DNA of 64,000 nucleotides from NCBI RefSeq assembly GCF_000274605.1, contig NZ_AKNV01000003.1, positions 62,001-126,000 of the forward strand, given 5' to 3'. Of this stretch, positions 1-10,490 are shown in pieces; the stretch's first letter is position 1; every line of letters starts with the position of its first letter. The stretch is from Helicobacter pylori NQ4053 (GTDB lineage: Bacteria; Campylobacterota; Campylobacteria; Campylobacterales; Helicobacteraceae). A model generated the notes under the pieces. That model had not been told where the DNA came from and searched no databases. It saw only the letters and a list, made by a program, of their open reading frames with translations. The translations under genes were made by a program, and so were the position numbers.

Positions 1-693
1 TATTCTTTGGGGCAGGTTTTCTTTTCTTTAAGCATCGGTTTAGGGATCAATATCACTTATGCTGCGGTTACGGATAAAACGCAGAATTTGCTTAAAAGCA
101 CGATTTGGGTGGTTTTATCAGGGATTTTAATTTCTCTTGTGGCAGGGCTTATGATTTTCACTTTTGTGTTTGAATACGGGGCGAATGTCTCACAAGGCAC
201 AGGGTTAATTTTCACTTCTTTACCGGTGGTTTTTGGCCAAATGGGAGCGATAGGTATTCTTGTTTCAGTTCTTTTTTTGCTCGCGCTCGCTTTTGCTGGA
301 ATCACTTCTACGGTGGCTTTATTAGAGCCAAGCGTGATGTATCTTACCGAAAGGTATCAATACTCTCGTTTTAAGGTTACTTGGGGTCTTGTAGCGCTAA
401 TTTTTGTGGTAGGCGTGGTGTTGATTTTCTCGCTCCATAAGGATTATAAAGACTATCTCACTTTCTTTGAAAAAAGTCTTTTTGATTGGTTGGATTTTGC
501 CTCAAGCACCATTATCATGCCTTTAGGCGGGATGGCAACCTTTATTTTTATGGGCTGGGTTTTGAAAAAAGAAAAATTGCGTCTTTTAAGCACGCACTTT
601 TTAGGCCCTAAATTGTTTGCAACTTGGTATTTCTTGCTTAAATACATCACCCCTTTAATTGTGTTTTCCATTTGGTTGAGCAAGATTTATTAA
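1..693 (+). CDS. Na+-coupled (NSS-family) transporter, 3' part
   Basis: This is the C-terminal ~230 residues of a neurotransmitter:sodium symporter family protein, cut by the window start; the frame is open from base 1. Several hydrophobic helices are visible, along with the conserved stretches SLGQVFFSLSIGLG and LALAFAGITSTVALLEP that are typical of bacterial NSS proteins. It is closely similar to the next gene over its whole length, so the two are tandem paralogues (HP0497/HP0498 in 26695). Family members import amino acids or related amines with Na+; the substrate here cannot be read from sequence. Only 10 bases separate the two genes, which suggests one transcript. Confidence 0.9.
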   Translation, partial: YSLGQVFFSLSIGLGINITYAAVTDKTQNLLKSTIWVVLSGILISLVAGLMIFTFVFEYGANVSQGTGLIFTSLPVVFGQMGAIGILVSVLFLLALAFAGITSTVALLEPSVMYLTERYQYSRFKVTWGLVALIFVVGVVLIFSLHKDYKDYLTFFEKSLFDWLDFASSTIIMPLGGMATFIFMGWVLKKEKLRLLSTHFLGPKLFATWYFLLKYITPLIVFSIWLSKIY

Positions 694-703
694 AATATTT
701 AAC

Positions 704-2032
704 ATGGGAAAATTTTCTAAATTAGGCTTTATTTTAGCCACTTTGGGTAGCTCTATCGGTTTAGGGCATATTTGGCGCTTTCCTTATATGGTAGGTCATA
801 ATGGGGGAAGTGCGTTTGTGCTTTTATATCTGGTGCTAACCTTGAGTTTAGGCATTGCTATGCTTTTAGTGGAAATGCTGATTGGGAATTTGGGTAAAAA
901 AGATGTTGTTTCTAATTATCAAATCTTAGATCCTAAAAGGAAAAAATATTACCCTTTCACTTCTTTTTTTATTTTAGGCGGTCCTCTCATTTTATCCTTT
1001 TATGCGGTGGTGTTAGGCTGGGTGCTTTACTATCTTTTTGTAGTAACTTTTGATTTACCTAAAGATTTAGAGCAAGCCAAAATGCAATTTAGCATGCTCC
1101 AAAATGGCAGTTTAATCTGGCCTGTTATTGGCTTTAGCGCATGCTTATTGCCGACAGTATGGTTTGTTTCTAGGGGGATTGAAGAAGGGATTGAAAAATT
1201 AAATGTCGTGCTTATGCCGTTATTGTTTGTGATTTTCATAGGGCTTTTAATCTATGCGATGACTTTAGAAAGCATGCCTAAAGCTTTGCGCTTTTTATTT
1301 AATTTTGAGATTCAAAAGATTGATTTTAAGGTTGTTATGGACGCTTTAGGGCAGATGTTCTTTTCTTTGAGTTTGGGGGTAGGCACGATCATTACTTATT
1401 CAGCTTTCACGCCCAAAAAAGAAAATCTATTCAAAAGCTCTCTGTTTATTGTTTTACCGGGTATTTTAATTTCTCTCATTGCCGGGGTGATGATTTTTAC
1501 CTTTGTGTTTGAATACCATGCGGATGTGTCTCAAGGGCCAGGGCTTGTTTTTATTTCCTTACCTTTAACTTTCGCTAAAATGGGCATAAGCGGGCAGATC
1601 GTTTCGCTCTTTTTCTTTATGGCGCTTGTTTTTGCCGGGATCACTTCCACGGTTTCTTTGATAGAGCCTTTAGCGCTTTATCTTATCAATCGTTTTAATT
1701 TCTCGCGCCTTCAAGCGTCGCTATGGATAGGGGTTGTTGTGTATGTTTTAGGCGTTTTAGTCATTCTTTCTATGAATGAACGATACGCTAAGTTTTTAAG
1801 CCTCGCTCATAAGAGCGTGTTTGGGTGGCTGGATTTCATCACTTCTTCATTTTTAATGCCTTTGGGAGGCTTGTTTTCAGTCTTATTTGTGGGGTGGGTT
1901 TTAAATAAAAAGCGTTCTTTTTTAGCCACGAAGCATTTCTTTAATATAAACGCTTTTAAAGCGTGGCATTTTAGCGTTCGTTTTATCGCGCCTGTAGTGG
2001 TTTTAGCGATTTTCATCTTGCAATTTAAGTGA
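704..2032 (+). CDS. Na+-coupled (NSS-family) transporter
   Basis: A full-length 442-residue inner-membrane symporter. The N-terminus FSKLGFILATLGSSIGLGH is the NSS TM1 signature with its unwound Gly-rich segment that binds Na+ and substrate, followed by IWRFPYM. About 11 hydrophobic segments are present, as in other bacterial members that lack TM12. It duplicates the preceding partial gene: GQMFFSLSLGVG and FAGITSTVSLIEP recur. It likely imports an amino acid, substrate unknown. The phospholipase gene follows 14 bases later on the same strand, so they may be co-transcribed. Confidence 0.92.
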   Translation: MGKFSKLGFILATLGSSIGLGHIWRFPYMVGHNGGSAFVLLYLVLTLSLGIAMLLVEMLIGNLGKKDVVSNYQILDPKRKKYYPFTSFFILGGPLILSFYAVVLGWVLYYLFVVTFDLPKDLEQAKMQFSMLQNGSLIWPVIGFSACLLPTVWFVSRGIEEGIEKLNVVLMPLLFVIFIGLLIYAMTLESMPKALRFLFNFEIQKIDFKVVMDALGQMFFSLSLGVGTIITYSAFTPKKENLFKSSLFIVLPGILISLIAGVMIFTFVFEYHADVSQGPGLVFISLPLTFAKMGISGQIVSLFFFMALVFAGITSTVSLIEPLALYLINRFNFSRLQASLWIGVVVYVLGVLVILSMNERYAKFLSLAHKSVFGWLDFITSSFLMPLGGLFSVLFVGWVLNKKRSFLATKHFFNINAFKAWHFSVRFIAPVVVLAIFILQFK

Positions 2033-2046
2033 AATAAGGATGCTTG

Positions 2047-3114
2047 ATGAAAAGCATTTTGATCTTTATGATTTTTGTAGTTTGTCAGTTAGAGGGCAAA
2101 AAATTTTCACAAGATAATTTTAAGGTGGATTATAACTACTATTTGCGCAAACAGGATTTGCACATCATTAAAACGCAAAACGATTTGTCCAATGCTTGGT
2201 ATTTCCCTCCACAAAAAGCCCCCAAAGAACATTCTTGGGTGGATTTTGCTAAAAAATATTTAAACATGATGGATTATCTAGGCACTTATTTTTTGCCTTT
2301 TTATCATAGTTTCACCCCCATTTTTCAATGGTATCACCCCAATATCAACCCCTATCAACGCAATGAGTTTAAGTTCCAAATCAGTTTTAGAGTGCCTGTA
2401 TTTAGGCATATTCTTTGGACTAAAGGCACGCTTTATCTGGCTTATACCCAAACTAACTGGTTTCAAATTTATAATGACCCCCAATCCGCCCCCATGCGAA
2501 TGATCAATTTCATGCCTGAACTCATTTACGTTTATCCTATTAATTTTAAACCTTTTGGGGGTAAAATAGGGAATTTTTCTGAAATTTGGATAGGTTGGCA
2601 GCACATTTCTAATGGCGTGGGGGGCGCGCAATGCTATCAGCCTTTTAATAAAGAGGGTAATCCTGAAAACCAATTCCCAGGAGGGCCTGTGATCGTTAAA
2701 GATTATAACGGGCAAAAAGACGTGCGTTGGGGGGGGTGTCGCTCGGTGAGCGCGGGGCAACGCCCTGTGTTTCGTTTGGTGTGGGAAAAGGGAGGCCTAA
2801 AAATCATGGTCGCTTATTGGCCCTATGTCCCTTATGATCAATCCAACCCTAATTTGATTGATTACATGGGGTATGGTAACGCTAAAATTGATTACAGGAG
2901 AGGGCGCCATCATTTTGAATTGCAACTTTATGATATTTTCACGCAATACTGGCGTTATAATCGCTGGCATGGGGCTTTCCGCTTAGGCTATACCTACCGC
3001 ATTAACCCTTTTGTGGGGATTTATGCGCAGTGGTTTAATGGCTATGGCGATGGCTTGTATGAATACGATGTTTTTTCCAATCGTATAGGGGTAGGAATAC
3101 GCTTAAACCCTTAA
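2047..3114 (+). CDS. pldA: outer-membrane phospholipase A (OMPLA)
   Basis: 355-residue outer-membrane beta-barrel that hydrolyses membrane phospholipids. The catalytic His-Ser pair is visible in GWQHISNGVGG (H186, S188), the OMPLA signature. An N-terminal signal peptide (KSILIFMIFVVC) precedes a Tyr/Trp-rich barrel ending ...GVGIRLNP. I chose the ATG at 2047 rather than the TTG three bases upstream because AAGG at 2036-2039 is well spaced. The gene contains a G8 tract at 2729-2736; it is in frame here, so the full-length (ON) form is encoded. From established knowledge, pldA of H. pylori phase-varies by slippage in a homopolymer tract and affects membrane lysophospholipid content and acid tolerance. 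Confidence 0.95.
   Translation: MKSILIFMIFVVCQLEGKKFSQDNFKVDYNYYLRKQDLHIIKTQNDLSNAWYFPPQKAPKEHSWVDFAKKYLNMMDYLGTYFLPFYHSFTPIFQWYHPNINPYQRNEFKFQISFRVPVFRHILWTKGTLYLAYTQTNWFQIYNDPQSAPMRMINFMPELIYVYPINFKPFGGKIGNFSEIWIGWQHISNGVGGAQCYQPFNKEGNPENQFPGGPVIVKDYNGQKDVRWGGCRSVSAGQRPVFRLVWEKGGLKIMVAYWPYVPYDQSNPNLIDYMGYGNAKIDYRRGRHHFELQLYDIFTQYWRYNRWHGAFRLGYTYRINPFVGIYAQWFNGYGDGLYEYDVFSNRIGVGIRLNP
2729..2736 (+). repeat. pldA: G8 homopolymer tract in pldA (phase-variation site)
   Basis: Eight consecutive G within the pldA coding frame, at codons for Trp-Gly-Gly. Gain or loss of one G shifts the frame and truncates the barrel. In this sequence the frame is open to the normal C-terminus. Confidence 0.8.
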
Positions 3115-3129
3115 AAAAGCGTTCTTTTA

Positions 3130-3138
3130 TGCTATAAT
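3130..3138 (+). promoter_or_regulatory. extended -10 promoter for dnaN
   Basis: TGCTATAAT lies ~30 bases upstream of the dnaN start. It is a perfect extended -10 for the Helicobacter vegetative sigma factor, which usually lacks a recognisable -35 box. Confidence 0.7.
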
Positions 3139-3169
3139 AAGACTAAAAATTCAAGGGGATTATTCAATT

Positions 3170-4294
3170 ATGAAAATCAGTGTTAGTAAAAACGATTTAG
3201 AAAACACTTTGCGCTACTTGCAAGCTTTTTTGGATAAAAAGGACGCTTCTTCTATCGCTTCACACATCCATTTAGAAGTCATTAAAGAAAAGCTTTTTTT
3301 AAAAGCGAGCGATTCCGATATTGGGTTAAAAAGCTATATTTTTACGCAATCTAGCGATAAAGAGGGCGTTGGCACGATCAACGGGAAGAAGTTTTTAGAC
3401 ATTATTTCATGTTTAAAAGACTCTAATATTGTTTTAGAGACTAAAGATGACAGCTTGGTGATCAAACAAAATAAAAGCTCTTTCAAACTCCCCATGTTTG
3501 ACGCTGATGAGTTCCCTGAATTCCCTGTTATAGATCCCAAAGTGAGTATAGAAGTCAATACCCCTTTTTTGGTGGATGCGTTTAAAAAAATCGCCCCTGT
3601 GATTGAGCAAACCAGCCATAAAAGGGAGTTAGCCGGTGTTTTAATGCAATTTGATCAAAAACACCAAACCCTTTCAGTGGTAGGCACGGATACCAAACGG
3701 CTTTCTTACACGCAGTTAGAAAAAATCTCTATCCATTCCATCGAAGAAGACATCTCTTGCATTTTGCCTAAAAGAGCTTTATTAGAAATCCTTAAGCTTT
3801 TTTATGAAAATTTCAGTTTTAAAAGCGACGGCATGTTAGCGGTGGTTGAAAACGAAACACACACTTTTTTCACCAAGCTCATTGATGGGAATTACCCTGA
3901 TTATCAAAAAATCCTCCCTAAAGAATACATTTCTTCTTTCACTTTAGGCAAGGAAGAATTTAAAGAGAGCATTAAATTGTGCAGTTCTTTAAGCTCCACC
4001 ATTAAACTCACTTTAGAAAAAAACAACGCTTTGTTCGAATCTTTGGATTCTGAGCATAGCGAAACGGCTAAAACCTCTGTTGAGATTGAAAAAGGTTTGG
4101 ATATTGAAAAAGCCTTTCATTTGGGCGTGAACGCGAAATTTTTCCTTGAAGCCTTAAACGCTTTAGGGACAACGCAATTCGTTTTAAAATGCAATGAGCC
4201 TTCTTCGCCTTTTTTGATCCAAGAGTCTCTTGATGAAAAGCAAAGCCACTTGAGCGCTAAAATTTCTACTTTGATGATGCCAATCACATTATAA
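3170..4294 (+). CDS. dnaN: DNA polymerase III beta sliding clamp
   Basis: 374 residues, the normal size for a beta clamp with three repeated domains. It begins MKISVSKNDLENTLRYL and carries the clamp stretches LAGVLMQFD, VGTDTKRLSY and DGNYPDY. It ends LMMPITL, matching the family's C-terminal M-P-[MIV] region. Two clamps form the ring that tethers the replicative polymerase and other enzymes to DNA. It sits just upstream of gyrB with a 12-base gap, as often found for replication genes, and has its own extended -10 promoter. Confidence 0.97.
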   Translation: MKISVSKNDLENTLRYLQAFLDKKDASSIASHIHLEVIKEKLFLKASDSDIGLKSYIFTQSSDKEGVGTINGKKFLDIISCLKDSNIVLETKDDSLVIKQNKSSFKLPMFDADEFPEFPVIDPKVSIEVNTPFLVDAFKKIAPVIEQTSHKRELAGVLMQFDQKHQTLSVVGTDTKRLSYTQLEKISIHSIEEDISCILPKRALLEILKLFYENFSFKSDGMLAVVENETHTFFTKLIDGNYPDYQKILPKEYISSFTLGKEEFKESIKLCSSLSSTIKLTLEKNNALFESLDSEHSETAKTSVEIEKGLDIEKAFHLGVNAKFFLEALNALGTTQFVLKCNEPSSPFLIQESLDEKQSHLSAKISTLMMPITL

Positions 4295-4306
4295 AGGCTT
4301 GATTGA

Positions 4307-6628
<2,322 letters not shown>

Positions 6629-6634
6629 GGGGTT

Positions 6635-7666
6635 TTGATTAGAACCCCCAAGCATTTAACCAAGCAAGAGAGCGTGAATTTAGGGGCTTACTACACGCCC
6701 CCTTATTTAGTGGATTGCGCTTACAAGCTTTTAAAAAAGCATGTTGGTATTGAAAACTACACGCTTTTAGACACCGCTTGTGGCAATAAAGAGTTTTTAA
6801 AACTCCACCACCCTAAAAAAATAGGAGCGGATATTGACCCTGAGTGTGGTGCTTTAATGATAAACGCTCTAGCCAATCCTAAAAGAGAAAATTATGGCAT
6901 TAGCCAAGATGAACCTTTAATCATCGTGGGCAATCCCCCCTATAACGATAGAACTTCCTTTATCAAACAAGATATTAAAAATAAAGATTTCATTTTTGAG
7001 ATAGACAACGATTTGAAATCCAGGGATTTAGGGATAAGTTTTTTAAAATCTTTTGCAATTTTAAAGCCGGCGTTTATTTGCGTGTTACACCCTTTATCTT
7101 ATCTCATCAAAGAAGCTAATTTTAAGCAATTAAAGCTATTTAAGGATCATTACAGGCTTTTAGACGCTTTGGTTGTTTCTTCTAAATCTTTCACTAAAAA
7201 TAACGAATTTCCTATTGTGATAGCTTTATATGAGCGAGGGCGAATGGACTATGCAGATATTAAGCGTTTTATTTTTCCAACTGATTGCGATACGAAGCTA
7301 TGCTTAAACGATTTTGACTATATAGCCAATTATGTGGATAAATACCCTAACGCTAAAAAGGTTGGGGCATGCGTGGGCTATTTTTTCCCTATGCGAGACA
7401 TCAACGCTCTTAAACGCAACAAAACTTTTTTAGACGCGCCAAGCGAAAATGCGGTGCGTATCAGTCAAGATAAATTGATTTATTACCAATATATCCATTA
7501 TTTTAAGGAAATCGCCCCTAAAATCCCTTATTATTTTGGCAATTTGGATATTATTATTGACAATTTTGCTTTTTTAAAAATTAAAGACGCTTTTTTAAAA
7601 GACAAAAGAGCGCGTTTAGAATATTTTAAAAAATTGTTTCAAGGACACCCTTGTGAGTTTGATTAA
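6635..7666 (+). CDS. DNA methyltransferase (gamma-type amino-MTase) of a probable R-M pair
   Basis: 343 residues with the order of conserved motifs seen in N6-adenine methyltransferases of the gamma class: motif X LGAYYTP (16-22), motif I LLDTACG (44-50), motif II IGADID (63-68), and the catalytic motif IV NPPY (100-103). The rest should hold the target-recognition region. It probably transfers methyl from AdoMet to adenine (or N4-cytosine) in a specific site; the specificity cannot be read. The TTG start lies only 2-3 bases after AAGGGG, which is close, so an internal start is possible. It overlaps the next gene by 14 bases, typical of a modification/restriction pair. The module is bracketed by gyrB and a gyrB 3'-end remnant, a sign of insertion. 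Confidence 0.8.
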   Translation: MIRTPKHLTKQESVNLGAYYTPPYLVDCAYKLLKKHVGIENYTLLDTACGNKEFLKLHHPKKIGADIDPECGALMINALANPKRENYGISQDEPLIIVGNPPYNDRTSFIKQDIKNKDFIFEIDNDLKSRDLGISFLKSFAILKPAFICVLHPLSYLIKEANFKQLKLFKDHYRLLDALVVSSKSFTKNNEFPIVIALYERGRMDYADIKRFIFPTDCDTKLCLNDFDYIANYVDKYPNAKKVGACVGYFFPMRDINALKRNKTFLDAPSENAVRISQDKLIYYQYIHYFKEIAPKIPYYFGNLDIIIDNFAFLKIKDAFLKDKRARLEYFKKLFQGHPCEFD

Positions 7667-8408
7667 GATTGATAATAATAAAAAAGTGATTGAGGTTTCT
7701 ATTCCTTTAACTTCCATTTCAGGCAAAGTGCGTGTGAAAATCAGACATGCCTTTAGCGATTATGGCATTTCAACAGCGACTAGAAAAATCCCTTTTAGTT
7801 TAAAGCATTATGTAGAGTGGCAAATCGGTTATGATGTCCCCATTAAAGATAAAGAAAAATTTGAACTCACTACCCTAAAAGATGAAAAATATCATTTTTT
7901 AGGGGCTAATAATAAAAGAAAAACCCTTTATGAATTGAGCGAAATAATTTATTACGCTAAGCGATTGGGTTTAATCAGTTTAGAAAATTTAGAAAATACT
8001 TTAAAATATTTAGAAAAACAAAAACAATTCATAGAAGATAATTTCACGATCACAAGAGAAAGATTTAGATCGCATCAATTTGGGGGCATGGATTTTGAAC
8101 TTTCACGCATTTCTTATCCTTTACTCATTCATTCTTTTAATGATAATCAGTTGAGCGAAATCGTTATTAGAGAGCAACAATACGGCTCTAAAACCCAAGC
8201 CATGCTATATTTTTGCTTTTCTATTCTGGAATTAAAAACCGCTACCCCCTTATTAAATAGAACGGCTGCACTCAAAGAACATGCTCTTTTAACTATCCAT
8301 AAAACCAACGCTCTTGTGTTTTTAGAAATGCTTAAAATTTTTAGCCTTTTAAGCCAAGTGCACCATAACGATGTGTTAAAGATTTTAGAAAAAATACTTG
8401 AAAATTAA
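7653..8408 (+). CDS. probable restriction endonuclease partner, unrecognised family
   Basis: 251 residues with no signal peptide or membrane segment; I recognise no catalytic motif with certainty. It starts with GTG inside the methyltransferase gene (14-base overlap), with AAGGA at 7641-7645 well placed. Type II restriction genes are typically fast-evolving, unique, and coupled to a methyltransferase in this way, so a restriction endonuclease is the natural inference. Charged segments such as DVPIKDKEKFELTTLKDEKY could hold a PD-(D/E)xK-type site, but this is a guess. The reading frame is intact, so the system may be active. Alternatives: a specificity or accessory protein, or a decayed non-cleaving partner. 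Confidence 0.6.
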   Translation: MSLIKIDNNKKVIEVSIPLTSISGKVRVKIRHAFSDYGISTATRKIPFSLKHYVEWQIGYDVPIKDKEKFELTTLKDEKYHFLGANNKRKTLYELSEIIYYAKRLGLISLENLENTLKYLEKQKQFIEDNFTITRERFRSHQFGGMDFELSRISYPLLIHSFNDNQLSEIVIREQQYGSKTQAMLYFCFSILELKTATPLLNRTAALKEHALLTIHKTNALVFLEMLKIFSLLSQVHHNDVLKILEKILEN

Positions 8409-8418
8409 CAATGATACG

Positions 8419-8527
8419 AATTGTTAAAAAGAGAATGAATATCCAACGCTACAAGATCCAGGCGGGATAAAACCATTTATGAGAAACCACCATGCATCAA
8501 TAAAAACGCACTTCATAAAGCTATAAA
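8419..8527 (+). pseudogene. decayed duplicate of the gyrB 3' end
   Basis: This intergenic stretch aligns by eye with gyrB bases from about 6400 to 6510. Shared runs include the codons for N-I-Q-R-Y-K (8437 onward), ATTTATG-GAAAC-ACCATGCAT and the following AAAAAC. Stops and small indels break the frame, so it is dead. Its position just after the methyltransferase/endonuclease pair fits an insertion that duplicated its target at the end of gyrB. Confidence 0.75.
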
Positions 8528-8573
8528 AACAAGGCTAGGCTTTAAACTTGTATCGTTTTTCTTTAATGGCTTA

Positions 8574-8582
8574 TGTTATACT
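8574..8582 (+). promoter_or_regulatory. extended -10 promoter for csd3 operon
   Basis: TGTTATACT precedes the csd3 start by about 40 bases and is a good extended -10 element. It would drive csd3 and the closely packed genes behind it. Confidence 0.6.
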
Positions 8583-8621
8583 AATAAAATACAGATTTGA
8601 TTGAAGGCATTAAACGACTGC

Positions 8622-9842
8622 ATGGTATTTTTTCATAAGAAAGTTATTTTAAATTTTACCTATTCTTTAATGGTTGCTTTTTTATTCCATTTATCCTGTG
8701 GGGTTCTTTTAAAAGCCGATGGAATGGCTAAAAAGCAAACTTTATTGGTGGGCGAAAGGCTTGTGTGGGATAAGCTCACGCTGTTAGGGTTTTTAGAAAA
8801 AAATCGTATCCCTCAAAAACTCTACTACAATTTGAGCTCTCAAGATAAAGAATTGAGCGCTGAAATCCAAAGCAATGTTACCTACTACACTTTAAGAGAT
8901 GAAAACAACACGCTCATTCAAGCCCTTATCCCTATAAGCCAGGATTTGCAAATCCATATTTACAAAAAAGGGGAGGATTATTTTTTAGACTTTATCCCCA
9001 TTGTTTTCACTCGTAAAGAAAGAACCCTCCTTCTTTCCTTACAAACTTCGCCCTATCAAGATATTGTCAAAGCCACCAATGACCCCCTTTTAGCCAACCA
9101 ATTGATGAACGCGTATAAAAAAAGCGTGCCTTTTAAACGCCTAGTGAAAAACGATAAAATCGCTATCGTTTATACAAGGGATTATCGTGTGGGGCAAGCG
9201 TTTGGCCAGCCGACTATCAAAATAGCCATGATTAGCTCTCGTTTGCACCAATACTATCTCTTTTCCCATTCAAACGGGCGTTATTATGACTCAAAAGCGC
9301 AAGAAGTGGCAGGGTTTTTATTAGAAACCCCAGTGAAATACACCCGCATTTCTTCGCCTTTTTCGTATGGGAGGTTCCATCCTGTCTTAAAAGTCAGACG
9401 GCCTCATTACGGCGTGGATTATGCGGCTAAACATGGCAGTTTGATCCATTCTGCTTCAGATGGCCGTGTGGGTTTTATAGGGGTTAAGGCGGGGTATGGG
9501 AATGTGGTTGAAATCCATTTGAATGAATTGCGCTTGGTGTATGCTCACATGAGCGCGTTCGCTAAGGGGTTGAAAAAAGGATCGTTCGTTAAAAAAGGGC
9601 AAATCATAGGAAGAGTGGGAAGCACCGGTTTAAGCACCGGGCCGCATTTGCATTTTGGCGTGTATAAAAACTCCCGCCCGATTAATCCTTTAGGCTATAT
9701 CCGCACCGCTAAAAGCAAATTACACGGCAAGCAAAGAGAGGTTTTTTTAGAAAAAGCTCAGCATTCTAAGCAAAAATTAGAAGAACTTTTGAAAACCCAT
9801 TCTTTTGAAAAAAATTCATTTTATCTTTTGGAGGGTTTTTAA
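8622..9842 (+). CDS. csd3: peptidoglycan D,D-carboxypeptidase/endopeptidase Csd3 (HdpA), M23 family
   Basis: 406 residues from the ATG at 8622; a TTG at 8601 would add 7. An N-terminal hydrophobic segment (ILNFTYSLMVAFLFHL) acts as signal or anchor. The C-terminal LytM/M23 domain has the zinc ligands HYGVD (H262, D266) and HLHFG (H342, H344). From established knowledge, Csd3/HdpA (HP0506) trims muropeptide pentapeptides and cleaves cross-links in the periplasm and is needed for helical cell shape. Its stop overlaps the ATG of the Nudix gene by one base, so the genes are translationally coupled. Confidence 0.93.
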   Translation: MVFFHKKVILNFTYSLMVAFLFHLSCGVLLKADGMAKKQTLLVGERLVWDKLTLLGFLEKNRIPQKLYYNLSSQDKELSAEIQSNVTYYTLRDENNTLIQALIPISQDLQIHIYKKGEDYFLDFIPIVFTRKERTLLLSLQTSPYQDIVKATNDPLLANQLMNAYKKSVPFKRLVKNDKIAIVYTRDYRVGQAFGQPTIKIAMISSRLHQYYLFSHSNGRYYDSKAQEVAGFLLETPVKYTRISSPFSYGRFHPVLKVRRPHYGVDYAAKHGSLIHSASDGRVGFIGVKAGYGNVVEIHLNELRLVYAHMSAFAKGLKKGSFVKKGQIIGRVGSTGLSTGPHLHFGVYKNSRPINPLGYIRTAKSKLHGKQREVFLEKAQHSKQKLEELLKTHSFEKNSFYLLEGF

Positions 9843-10480
9843 TGTCTTATTTTAAGAATGCTTTCAATCAAAAATCTTTAATAGATGATTCTAGTGTGTA
9901 TTTAGAGCCTTGTTCTAGCTCTAATTTCATAGAATTAAAACGCATGCATTATAATGAAGAGAATACTAAGAAAACATGGGATATTATTAAGTCTTTAGAT
10001 AGTGTGGCGGTTTTACTCTATGAAAAAGAATCCGATTGTTTTGTGATTGTGAAACAATTCCGCCCAGCCATTTATGCGCGCCATTTTCATTTTAAGCGCG
10101 ATCAAGATCAAAATATTGACGGATACACTTATGAATTGTGCGCGGGGCTTGTGGATAAAGCTAATAAGAGTTTAGAAGAAATCGCTTGCGAAGAAGCGCT
10201 AGAAGAATGCGGTTATCAGATCAGCCCTAAAAATTTAGAAACCATAGGCCAATTTTATAGCGCGACCGGGTTGAGCGGGAGTTTGCAAACGCTCTATTAC
10301 GCTGAAGTGTATAAGAATTTGAAGGTTTCAAAGGGTGGGGGGATTGATGCCGAAAAGATTGAAGTGCTGTTTTTAGAGCGATCAAAAGCTTTTGATTTTA
10401 TAATGGATTTTCAATACGCTAAAACCACCGGATTGTCTTTAGCCATTTTATGGCATTTAAAAAAGTTTAAAAATGTTTAA
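9842..10480 (+). CDS. Nudix hydrolase (NUDT14-like, sugar-nucleotide diphosphatase)
   Basis: 212 residues. The Nudix box lies at residues ~102-125 (GLVDKANKSLEEIACEEALE then ECGY), and ELCAGLVD with GLSGS downstream closely resembles the UDP-sugar/ADP-ribose diphosphatase subfamily of NUDT14. The usual Arg before the Glu cluster is replaced (C-E-E-A-L-E-E), but the metal-binding glutamates remain. It would hydrolyse nucleoside diphosphate sugars; the substrate is not known here. It is coupled by a 1-base overlap to csd3 and followed 10 bases later by pgbA. Confidence 0.85.
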   Translation: MSYFKNAFNQKSLIDDSSVYLEPCSSSNFIELKRMHYNEENTKKTWDIIKSLDSVAVLLYEKESDCFVIVKQFRPAIYARHFHFKRDQDQNIDGYTYELCAGLVDKANKSLEEIACEEALEECGYQISPKNLETIGQFYSATGLSGSLQTLYYAEVYKNLKVSKGGGIDAEKIEVLFLERSKAFDFIMDFQYAKTTGLSLAILWHLKKFKNV

Positions 10481-10490
10481 AAGGAATTTT

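Noticed and set aside
2278..2760. 160-codon minus-strand frame opposite pldA
   Set aside because: It is fully antisense to a well-supported beta-barrel gene, has no signal or motif, and is explained by codon bias of pldA.
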